From Microvirga rosea (GTDB lineage Bacteria; Pseudomonadota; Alphaproteobacteria; Rhizobiales; Beijerinckiaceae), in contig NZ_JAJDOP010000010.1 of the NCBI RefSeq assembly GCF_020595095.1, forward strand, positions 34,707 through 98,706: DNA of 64,000 nucleotides, in the 5' to 3' direction. Position 1 is the first letter of the stretch; each line of letters starts with the position of its first letter. A program made the translations under genes and the position numbers. Positions 17,372 through 24,487 of the stretch are shown here, one piece after another. A model generated the notes under the pieces. It had not been told where the DNA came from. It ran no database searches and worked only from the letters and a program-made list of their open reading frames with translations.

Positions 17372-18763
17372 ATGAACGCCCCCACACCTCGCATAGAAAA
17401 TCCCGTGATCAGGACCGCCGCCGACGCCGCAGCCTATGTGCGCAGTCGAGATCTCCCGTTCATCAAGATTGGTCTCGTCGATGTCGATGGCGTCATGCGA
17501 GGCAAATACATGGCGCGGGACAAATTCGAGTCCGCGCTGGAGAAAGGCTTCGGTTTTTGTGACGTCGTCCTCGGCTGGGACTCGAACGACCAGCTCTACG
17601 ACAATACGACACTGACCGGTTGGCATACCGCCTATCCGGATGCAACAGCCCGGATTCTGCCGGACACGATGCGGCTGATCCCGTTCGAGGACGATTTGCC
17701 CTTCTTCCTCGCCGAGTTCGACGGCTACGCGGAGGCGGCGTGTCCTCGCGGTGTTCTGCGTCGTGTCCTCGACCGGGCCAAGGACATGGGCTTCGCCGTC
17801 TCGGCGGCGGCCGAGTTCGAGTTCTTCTTGTTCGAGGAGACGCCCCATTCCGTTCGGGAGAAGAGCTATCGGGGCCTGAAGAACATCACTCCTGGTTTCT
17901 TCGGCTACTCAGTGCTGCGTTCCGGCGTTCACGCAGATTTCTATCATGACCTCCTCGACATGGCGGGCAAGATGGATTTCGAGATCGAAGGGCTGCATAC
18001 GGAAACGGGACCCGGCGTCCTGGAAGCTGCGATCCGCGTCGATGACGCCCTCCGGGCTGCCGACAAGGCGGCTCTGTTCAAAACCTTCACGAAAATCCTG
18101 GCGCAGCGTCGTGGTTGGATGGCGACCTTCATGGCGAAGTGGTCACGGGATTGGCCAGGGCAGTCCGGCCATCTCCATACATCCCTGCGCGATCTGAAAT
18201 CCGGCAAGGGCTCCTTCTATGATGCGGCGAAACCGCACAACATGTCGGATACCATGCGTTGGTTCGTGGGTGGTCAGCAGCAGCTGATGCCTGAGCTTCT
18301 GTCAATGGTCGCCTGTACGGTGAACAGCTATACGAGACTTATCCCCGGCTACTGGGCGCCGACGGACGCGGCCTGGGGCGTCGAAAATCGGACCACCGCC
18401 CTTCGCGTCATTCCCGGTTCCGAGAAGTCGCAGCGCGTGGAATACCGGGTCGCGGCGGCCGATATCAATCCTTATATCGCCCTTGCGGCCGCCATCGGTT
18501 CGGGACTCTGGGGGATCGAGAACAGAATCGAGCCGGGTGATCCCATTCAGGGCAACGCCTATGATGTGAAGCATCCGAAGAAGCGCGCCCTTCCTCGCTC
18601 GCTTGGAGAAGCGGCGGATCGCCTCAAGGGTTCGAGGCCCGCGCGGCAACTGTTCGGCGATACCTTTGTTGACCATTATGCGGCAACGCGCGAATGGGAA
18701 GAGCGGGAAGCCAGAAAGGCAATCACGGACTGGCAGCTCGCCCGATATTTCGAAATCATCTAA
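17372..18763 (+). CDS. Glutamine synthetase-family gamma-glutamyl-amine ligase (PuuA/GlnA4 type)
   Basis: A 463-residue glutamine-synthetase-fold ligase. The N-terminal beta-grasp domain has LPFIKIGLVDVDGVMRGKYM. The catalytic domain shows the metal-binding EFEFFLFEET, then GLHTETGPGVLEAAI, the ATP/metal segment SGHLHTSLRD, the substrate-binding region LIPGYWAP, and the late motif RVEYRVAAADINPYIALAA. The family outside true glutamine synthetases joins glutamate to amines using ATP (putrescine in PuuA, ethanolamine in Streptomyces GlnA4, isopropylamine in IpuC). Next to an ethanolamine-type permease and two dehydrogenases, the likely product is gamma-glutamylethanolamide or a close analogue. 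A role in general ammonium assimilation is unlikely from context. Confidence 0.88.
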   Translation: MNAPTPRIENPVIRTAADAAAYVRSRDLPFIKIGLVDVDGVMRGKYMARDKFESALEKGFGFCDVVLGWDSNDQLYDNTTLTGWHTAYPDATARILPDTMRLIPFEDDLPFFLAEFDGYAEAACPRGVLRRVLDRAKDMGFAVSAAAEFEFFLFEETPHSVREKSYRGLKNITPGFFGYSVLRSGVHADFYHDLLDMAGKMDFEIEGLHTETGPGVLEAAIRVDDALRAADKAALFKTFTKILAQRRGWMATFMAKWSRDWPGQSGHLHTSLRDLKSGKGSFYDAAKPHNMSDTMRWFVGGQQQLMPELLSMVACTVNSYTRLIPGYWAPTDAAWGVENRTTALRVIPGSEKSQRVEYRVAAADINPYIALAAAIGSGLWGIENRIEPGDPIQGNAYDVKHPKKRALPRSLGEAADRLKGSRPARQLFGDTFVDHYAATREWEEREARKAITDWQLARYFEII

Positions 18764-18773
18764 AAGTAAGATC

Positions 18774-20165
18774 ATGGCCGACACCGATATCGTTTGTATT
18801 TCACCCATCGACGGGCGTGAGCTGGTTCGCCGGCCCATCATGTCCGAAGCTGCGATCGCCGCCGCCGTTTCCGCGGCGCGCGAGGCCCAGCGGTCATGGC
18901 GTCACGTACCTCTCGCGGAGCGCTCCGCCGCGGTTCTCGCGATGCTGGATGCGCTCGTCGCCATGAATCAGGAGGTGGTGCCGGAACTGGCTCAGCAGAT
19001 GGGCCGCCCGGTGCGCTACGGCGGCGAGTTCCGCGGAGTCGAGGAACGGGCCCGCTATATGGTCAAGATTGCCGAGGATAGCCTTCGGACCATACCGGCG
19101 GATGATGAGAGGGCAGGGTTCCGTCGTATGATCAAGCGCGAGCCGGTGGGCCTCGTGCTGGTCATTGCTCCCTGGAATTATCCGTATCTTACGGCAATCA
19201 ACACCATCGCGCCTGCTCTCATGGCCGGGAACGCGGTTCTGCTCAAGCACGCATCCCAGACCGTCCTGGCAGGGGAGCGTTTCCAGATGGCTGCGGAGCA
19301 CGCCGGGCTGCCGCGCGGGTTGTTCCAGAATTTGCATCTCAGTCATGACCAGACGAGCCAGATTCTGCAGCAGGGCCTCGTCGATCACTGCAATTTTACG
19401 GGTTCCGTCTCGGGCGGCCGTTCCATCGAGCGTGCAGCCGCTGGAAGCTTTACATCGCTGGGTCTCGAGCTTGGGGGGAAAGATCCCGCTTATGTGCGGG
19501 AGGACGCCAATCTCGACCATGCTGTCGAAAATCTTGTCGATGGGGCCTTTTTCAACTCCGGACAGTGCTGCTGCGGCATCGAGCGAATCTATGTGCATGA
19601 AAAGCACTATGACCGCTTCGTCGAAGGCGCTGTCGATCTGGTGAACAAGTACGTGCTCGGAAATCCGCTGGACGAGGCGACGACTCTTGGGCCGATGGCC
19701 CACAGGCGCTTTGCCGATCTCGTGCGTCATCAGAATGCGGAAGCGGTCGCCAAAGGCGCAAAGGCGCATATCGACGCCGGCCGCTTTGCCGCGGATGCGG
19801 GCAACAGCGCTTATCTCGCGCCACAGGTTCTGACCGGTGTCGATCATTCCATGAGCGTCATGCGCGAAGAAAGCTTCGGACCGACCGTGGGCATCATGAA
19901 GGTGAGGGGGGATGAAGAAGCCATTCACCTCATGAATGACTCGCCTTACGGCCTCTCCGCTGCCATCTGGACCTCGGATGTCGAGGCGGCCGAAGCCATC
20001 GGTAACAAGCTTGAAACCGGCACGGTTTTCATGAACCGCTGCGACTATCTCGATCCGGCTCTCGCCTGGACCGGTGTGAAGGATACAGGCCGCGGCGCCA
20101 GCCTTTCCAGGCTCGCTTATGAGTCCCTCACCCGTCCCAAATCGTTCCATCTCCGTCACATCTGA
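18774..20165 (+). CDS. Aldehyde dehydrogenase (predicted gamma-glutamyl-aminoaldehyde oxidation)
   Basis: A 463-residue NAD(P)-dependent aldehyde dehydrogenase from ATG 18774; the frame is open back to 18603 but that part overlaps the ligase gene. Signatures: the PWNYP oxyanion/cofactor motif in VLVIAPWNYPYLTAINTIAP, LELGGKDPAYV with the general-base glutamate, FFNSGQCCCGIERIYV with the catalytic cysteine, and EESFGPTVGIM near the end. It starts ten bases after the ligase stop and ends twelve bases before the alcohol dehydrogenase start. I infer that it oxidises the gamma-glutamyl aldehyde made by that dehydrogenase to the acid, for example gamma-glutamyl-glycine. Its place parallels PuuC. 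Confidence 0.9.
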   Translation: MADTDIVCISPIDGRELVRRPIMSEAAIAAAVSAAREAQRSWRHVPLAERSAAVLAMLDALVAMNQEVVPELAQQMGRPVRYGGEFRGVEERARYMVKIAEDSLRTIPADDERAGFRRMIKREPVGLVLVIAPWNYPYLTAINTIAPALMAGNAVLLKHASQTVLAGERFQMAAEHAGLPRGLFQNLHLSHDQTSQILQQGLVDHCNFTGSVSGGRSIERAAAGSFTSLGLELGGKDPAYVREDANLDHAVENLVDGAFFNSGQCCCGIERIYVHEKHYDRFVEGAVDLVNKYVLGNPLDEATTLGPMAHRRFADLVRHQNAEAVAKGAKAHIDAGRFAADAGNSAYLAPQVLTGVDHSMSVMREESFGPTVGIMKVRGDEEAIHLMNDSPYGLSAAIWTSDVEAAEAIGNKLETGTVFMNRCDYLDPALAWTGVKDTGRGASLSRLAYESLTRPKSFHLRHI

Positions 20166-20176
20166 GCATCACTGAC

Positions 20177-21340
20177 ATGACCGCTTCTCCCCGCTCCAAC
20201 TGGAACTATCCGACGGCGATCCGCTTCGGCGCCGGTCGCATTGCCGAATTAGCGGAGGCCTGCGAATCAGTCGGAATGACGGCGCCTCTCATCGTTACGG
20301 ATCCGTTCCTGGCAACGCAGCCGATGACGAAGGATGCGCTCGAAGCCCTGAAGGCCGCAGGCCTCAAGGCTGCGATCTTCTCCGAGATCAAGCCCAATCC
20401 GGTCGAGACCAACGTTTACAAAGGTCTCGAGGCTATGAAGGCAGGAGGTCACGATGGTGTCGTGGCCTTTGGTGGCGGCTCGGCCCTCGATGCCGGCAAG
20501 GTGATTGCCTTCATGAAGGGCCAAACGCGCCCCATGTGGGATTTCGAGGATATCGGCGATTGGTGGACCCGAGCCGATCCAAACGGAATTGCGCCCATCA
20601 TTGCCGTTCCGACGACCGCGGGCACCGGCTCCGAAGTCGGACGTGCGGGCGTGATCACGCAGGAGGCGACGCATACCAAGAAGGTGATCTTCCACCCGTT
20701 GATGATGCCGAGGATCACGATTTGCGACCCGGAGCTGACGGTCGGCATGCCGCCTCACATCACCGCCGGAACAGGCCTTGATGCCTTGGCTCATTGCATC
20801 GAAGCCTATTGTGCTCCCGGCTACCATCCCATGGCGGACGGGATCGCCGTCGAGGGTATCCGCCTCGTGAAGGAATATCTCCCGCGCGCTTACAAGGATG
20901 GAAAGGACATCGAGGCACGCGCCAACATGATGTCCGCTGCCGCCATGGGGGCGACAGCTTTCCAAAAGGGCTTGGGCGCCATTCACGCCTTATCCCATCC
21001 GGCGGGAGCTCTTTACGATACGCATCACGGACTGACCAATGCGGTCTTCATGCCGTATGTGCTTGTCTATAATCGCGCGGCGATCGAGGAGAGAATTGCG
21101 CGCCTTGCCGCCTATATTGGGCTCGAGCCGAGTTTCCAGGCGTTCCTGGACTGGGTTATCCAGCTGCGAAAGGACCTTGGTGTGCCTCACACCCTCGACG
21201 GTCTGAAGATCGACAATGCGCGGTTCGACGAAATGGCCGCCATGGCGCCTGAAGATCCGACGGCAGGCGGGAACCCGGTTCCGATCACCAAAGAAAGCGC
21301 ACGCAGGCTTTATGAGGATGCGTTGGCGGGTGTCATCTAA
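20177..21340 (+). CDS. Iron-containing (group III) alcohol dehydrogenase
   Basis: A 387-residue iron-dependent alcohol dehydrogenase. The NAD-binding GGGSALDAGK loop is at about residues 96-105, PTTAGTGSEVG follows, and the metal ligands align as Asp202 (DALAHC), His206, His270 (HALSHP) and His284 (DTHHG), with the spacing found in FucO-type enzymes. It is the last gene of the cluster. In a gamma-glutamyl amino-alcohol route it would oxidise the terminal hydroxyl to the aldehyde, taking the place that the oxidase PuuB has in putrescine breakdown. The chemistry fits an alcohol substrate and argues against a plain diamine. Confidence 0.92.
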   Translation: MTASPRSNWNYPTAIRFGAGRIAELAEACESVGMTAPLIVTDPFLATQPMTKDALEALKAAGLKAAIFSEIKPNPVETNVYKGLEAMKAGGHDGVVAFGGGSALDAGKVIAFMKGQTRPMWDFEDIGDWWTRADPNGIAPIIAVPTTAGTGSEVGRAGVITQEATHTKKVIFHPLMMPRITICDPELTVGMPPHITAGTGLDALAHCIEAYCAPGYHPMADGIAVEGIRLVKEYLPRAYKDGKDIEARANMMSAAAMGATAFQKGLGAIHALSHPAGALYDTHHGLTNAVFMPYVLVYNRAAIEERIARLAAYIGLEPSFQAFLDWVIQLRKDLGVPHTLDGLKIDNARFDEMAAMAPEDPTAGGNPVPITKESARRLYEDALAGVI

Positions 21341-21354
21341 AGCACATGACAGCA

Positions 21355-21382
21355 GCTTGAAAGACCTCGTCAGCTTTCAAGC
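21355..21382 (+). terminator. Hairpin after the alcohol dehydrogenase gene
   Basis: GCTTGAAAG at 21355-21363 pairs perfectly with CTTTCAAGC at 21374-21382 across a ten-base loop, 15 bases after the dehydrogenase stop. It is followed by a moderately T-rich stretch (GTAGCGCTTGTTCTGTC). It probably ends the amino-alcohol operon. Confidence 0.5.
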
Positions 21383-21429
21383 GTAGCGCTTGTTCTGTCA
21401 TCAAGCATGCGCTCAAAGAAGAGATAGGA

Positions 21430-21461
21430 AAGGCGGGAGAGAGGATCTCTTCTTCCGCCTT
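21430..21461 (-). terminator. Terminator of the FMN reductase gene
   Basis: An imperfect inverted repeat (outer arms AAGGCGG and CCGCCTT, inner AGAGA/TCTCT) lies seven bases beyond the stop of the minus-strand reductase gene. In that direction the stem runs into CTTTCCTATCTC. Placement between two convergent genes supports a terminator role. Confidence 0.5.
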
Positions 21462-21467
21462 GTAAGA

Positions 21468-22037
21468 TCAAGAGCGCATTGACTTGAGTGCCTGTGCCCA
21501 ACGGTGGAGTTCATCAAGCATCGGCTTTACCGACGCCTTGACCAGATCGTTGGGCTGGAAGTTCTTTTTGTCCGCATCCAGAAGCTGAGCCACGCTCGGA
21601 ATTGGGACCCCTTCCGTCATAGGCATCACCTTTACCGTCGTGAGAATTTGCTTGGCAATCTGAGCCGCACGGAGGCCGCCCGAAACACCGCCGTAGCTGA
21701 CCAAGCCTGCCGGTTTGTAATTCCACTCGGCATAAACATAGTTGAGGGCGTTGAAGAAGGCCGGAGGCGGATTGAAGTTGTATTCAGGTGTCACGAATAC
21801 ATAGGCATCGGCTGCAGCAACGCTGGCGCTCCAGGCCTTGGTATGATCATGCCGGTATCTGCGCAGTATAGGGTGCTCGGGTTCATCGTAAAGCGGCAAG
21901 TTTAGCTCGGCGAGGTCGATGAGGGTCGACTGGAATTGACCGTGTTTCCCAACTTCCTCGTGAAACCATCGAGCCACGGCCGGACCGACGCGGCCGGGGC
22001 GGGTGCTGCAGATGATCGTGTTGAGCTTCAGCGACAT
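21468..22037 (-). CDS. NADPH-dependent FMN reductase family protein
   Basis: A 189-residue flavodoxin-like oxidoreductase. It has the N-terminal phosphate-binding segment LNTIICSTRPGRVGPAVARWF (the SxRxxR/N pattern for FMN phosphate) and the flavin-ring segment TPEYNFNPPPAFFNALNYVYAEW, and SYGGVSGGLRAAQ in the middle. Members reduce FMN, quinones or chromate with NAD(P)H. It is divergent from an HxlR regulator, with a perfect palindrome in the gap, so its expression is probably triggered by a reactive electrophile sensed by that regulator. Confidence 0.92.
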   Translation of the reverse strand: MSLKLNTIICSTRPGRVGPAVARWFHEEVGKHGQFQSTLIDLAELNLPLYDEPEHPILRRYRHDHTKAWSASVAAADAYVFVTPEYNFNPPPAFFNALNYVYAEWNYKPAGLVSYGGVSGGLRAAQIAKQILTTVKVMPMTEGVPIPSVAQLLDADKKNFQPNDLVKASVKPMLDELHRWAQALKSMRS

Positions 22038-22058
22038 AGGGACTCCTAGATTGTCATG

Positions 22059-22081
22059 AGAACCTATCCTATGTAGGTTCT
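22059..22081. promoter_or_regulatory. Palindromic operator between FMN reductase and hxlR genes
   Basis: AGAACCTA (22059-22066) and TAGGTTCT (22074-22081) form a perfect 8-7-8 inverted repeat, 22 bases upstream of the reductase start and 59 bases upstream of the HxlR-family start. HxlR proteins bind such repeats as dimers; the reductase promoter would be covered. No other strong repeat is seen in this divergent region. Confidence 0.65.
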
Positions 22082-22139
22082 GTTTTGTAACCGAGGCTCT
22101 TTAAGGAACTTTTCAGCCGCGCCGCAAGGAGGCACTTTT

Positions 22140-22550
22140 ATGACACCCAGTCACATCCATGTGCCCACCGGCTGTTGCCGGACTGTCACTGAGATTCTGT
22201 CTCGTGTTGGCGATAAGTGGAGCGTCCAGGTCGTCGTCCAGCTCGGCGCAGGGCCGAAGCGCTTCAACGAGCTGCGGCGTATCGTCAGCGGCATTTCTCA
22301 GCGTATGCTGACCCTGACGTTACGGGGCCTGGAACGGGATGGGCTTGTTCAACGGACGATCTATCCGACAATTCCGCCCAAGGTGGAATACCGCCTGACC
22401 GAGCTTGGAGCTTCGTTGCTTGAAACGGTACGCGCTCTCGGCGACTGGGCCATCCAAAACCGGGATCAAATTCTCGAGGCGCGGCAGCGATTTGACGAAA
22501 CCGGCGGACAGGGCACAGAAACGTTCTTCAATTCATCCGATGCCGCTTGA
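22140..22550 (+). CDS. HxlR-family transcriptional regulator
   Basis: A 136-residue winged-helix regulator of the HxlR/MarR-like type: CCRTVTEILSRVGDKWSVQVVVQLGAGPKRFNELRRIVSGISQRMLTLTLRGLERDGLVQR is the diagnostic core. A cysteine pair at residues 12-13 (TGCCRTV) is at the usual place of the redox/electrophile-sensing cysteine of this family (as in HypR and YodB). It is divergent from the FMN reductase gene and probably represses both genes through the palindrome between them. The start ATG 22140 has AAGGAGG upstream. Confidence 0.93.
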   Translation: MTPSHIHVPTGCCRTVTEILSRVGDKWSVQVVVQLGAGPKRFNELRRIVSGISQRMLTLTLRGLERDGLVQRTIYPTIPPKVEYRLTELGASLLETVRALGDWAIQNRDQILEARQRFDETGGQGTETFFNSSDAA

Positions 22551-22557
22551 GCCGCGA

Positions 22558-23226
22558 TCAGGACCGGGCCTTGTCGTTCAGGACCTCCCAAAGGGCAGGA
22601 TCGTGAAAATCGGCAATCGTGCGGTCCGCGCCAACGGCCTGCATATCTTCAGCCGTAAGACCTGTCAGCATGCCGAAGGAAAACAGACCAGCGCCTTTGG
22701 CCGCCTTCATGCCCGAGGGTGAGTCTTCGAAGGCGACGGCCTCGTCTGCCTGGATCCCCAGCCTTTCCAGAGCCGTGAGATAGGGCAGTGGATCCGGTTT
22801 TCCGCGAACGACGTCCTCGATCGTCACTGTGACGGCGAAGCGTTGAGCGACGCCGATGATATCCAGCATATGGGTCGCATTGAGGATCGGAGCGTTGGTG
22901 ACGAGAGCAACGCGAATGGCTCGATCGTCAGCCCAATCCAGAAGTTCGGCCAACCCGTCGAGCGGTTTGAGGTCGGTTGCGAGCCGCCGAAAAGCCGCCT
23001 CTTTCTGGCGGGCGAATTCCTCGTGCTCGCTAACCGTGTGGTTGGGAAGCAGGGTCGCGAAGATGGATTCGTTGGTGTGGCCGATGATGGAGTTCCGGAA
23101 GAGAACGTCGTCGATCACGATCCCCTCGGGCCCGAGAATTTCCGCAAAAGCCCGGAGATGAACCGGATCGCTGTGGACGAGAGTGCCGTCCATGTCGAAA
23201 ATCAATGCCTTGAGCATAGAACCCAT
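22558..23226 (-). CDS. HAD-superfamily sugar-phosphatase / beta-phosphoglucomutase-like hydrolase
   Basis: A 222-residue HAD hydrolase, subfamily IA. Motif I is FDMDGTLVHSD (nucleophile and acid aspartates), motif II is VALVTNAP, the motif III lysine is in RGKPDPLPYL, and motif IV is AVAFEDSPSGMKAAKGAG. The helical cap between motifs I and II is of the beta-phosphoglucomutase/sugar-phosphatase type. It is the last gene of the minus-strand ABC importer group. With the inositol-monophosphatase-family gene at the other end it suggests that the imported compound is a phosphate ester. ATG 23226 or ATG 23217 may be the start. Confidence 0.9.
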   Translation of the reverse strand: MGSMLKALIFDMDGTLVHSDPVHLRAFAEILGPEGIVIDDVLFRNSIIGHTNESIFATLLPNHTVSEHEEFARQKEAAFRRLATDLKPLDGLAELLDWADDRAIRVALVTNAPILNATHMLDIIGVAQRFAVTVTIEDVVRGKPDPLPYLTALERLGIQADEAVAFEDSPSGMKAAKGAGLFSFGMLTGLTAEDMQAVGADRTIADFHDPALWEVLNDKARS

Positions 23227-23362
23227 CGTGTCGCTGAAACCTCATCCGGCACAAGGCCGGAATGGAGCAGCCTTACAGCCAAACCGGGTCACGATAAACC
23301 GGTGATAGGCACTTTGTCGCAATTCATCGGTCAAGCCGGTTATGATGAGCCGACTTGCCCCG

Positions 23363-24487
23363 TCAAGCGCCTGGGATGAGGGCTACTCCACGCTGTGGGG
23401 CGAAAGAGACGGAGACTGCCGTCCCGGGCGGGATCGGCTCCTTGCGGCCGTATTGAACGACAAACAGGCTGCCGACCGGGCTTTCGAGATCATATTCGAT
23501 CTGCGTTCCGAGATAGGATGCCTTTTTGACGGTACCGGTTATTCCGCCGCTCGGCGTAGGTCCTTCCTCAAGGAAAATCGCATCGGGCCGGACGGCAAGC
23601 TTGACCGGACCGGCATTTGCGTTGCGATGAGGCAGGGTCAGGATCGCTCCGCCGATTCGGACCCGTGCGTTCGGCCCTTCTCTGTCGAGCAGGATTCCTT
23701 CCAGAATATTGGCATCGCCGATGAAATCCGCCACGAAAAGATCAGCCGGTTCTTCGTACAGCTCCCGCGGTGTGCCGGTTTGCGCGATGCGCGCATTCGA
23801 CATCACGATGATACGGTCCGAGACCGCCAGGGCCTCTTCCTGATCGTGGGTCACGTAGGCGACGGTCAGGTTCAGGCTCTGCTGCAATTCCCGAATATCC
23901 TCGCGGACGCGTCGCCGCAGCTTGGCGTCCAGATTCGAGAGCGGCTCGTCGAAAAGAAGAACCTGGGGCTCCAGCACGAGCGCGCGCGCGACGGCGACAC
24001 GTTGCTGCTGGCCTCCTGACAGCTCCGACGGGCTGCGTTTTTCCAAACCGGAAAGTCCGACGAGAGAGAGCTTTTCCATGGCCATGGCCTGAGCATCTCT
24101 TTTCGGGACACCTTGAACACTCGGCCCATATGCAACGTTCTCGAGAACGGACATATGCGGGAAGAGCGCATAGGACTGGAACACCATGCTCACGTCACGA
24201 TCCGCCGCCGAGAGATTCGTCACATCCCGGTCGCCGATCAGAATCTGACCTTCGCTGGCCATCTCGAGGCCCGCAATCATGCGCAGCGTTGTCGTCTTCC
24301 CGCAGCCGGAGGGGCCCAGCAATGTCACGAGCTGGCCGGGGGCTATGTTGAACGATACGTCGTCGACGGCGGTCACCCGACCATAACGCTTCGTCACGTT
24401 ACGGAATTCGACCGACGCTGCCACCTTTCTGGAGGTCTTGGATGCTCCCGTGAGAGCAAGCGAGGATACTGCGGACATCTGGTTCAT
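23363..24487 (-). CDS. ABC importer ATP-binding protein (AfuC/FbpC-like)
   Basis: A 374-residue ATPase: Walker A LLGPSGCGKTTT, Q-loop VFQSYALFPHMSV, signature SELSGGQQQRVAVARAL, Walker B QVLLFDEPLSN and H-loop VAYVTHDQEEAL. A C-terminal TOBE domain follows from about residue 290 (VRPDAIFLEE). It energises the two-in-one permease whose gene overlaps its start by four bases (ATGA). The carbohydrate/iron/spermidine-type ATPase class fits either a ferric or a sugar-phosphate importer; the binding protein decides the substrate. Confidence 0.93.
   Translation of the reverse strand: MNQMSAVSSLALTGASKTSRKVAASVEFRNVTKRYGRVTAVDDVSFNIAPGQLVTLLGPSGCGKTTTLRMIAGLEMASEGQILIGDRDVTNLSAADRDVSMVFQSYALFPHMSVLENVAYGPSVQGVPKRDAQAMAMEKLSLVGLSGLEKRSPSELSGGQQQRVAVARALVLEPQVLLFDEPLSNLDAKLRRRVREDIRELQQSLNLTVAYVTHDQEEALAVSDRIIVMSNARIAQTGTPRELYEEPADLFVADFIGDANILEGILLDREGPNARVRIGGAILTLPHRNANAGPVKLAVRPDAIFLEEGPTPSGGITGTVKKASYLGTQIEYDLESPVGSLFVVQYGRKEPIPPGTAVSVSFAPQRGVALIPGA

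Noticed and set aside
18894..20159. 421-codon minus-strand frame
   Set aside because: It is antisense to the aldehyde dehydrogenase and has no recognisable domain.
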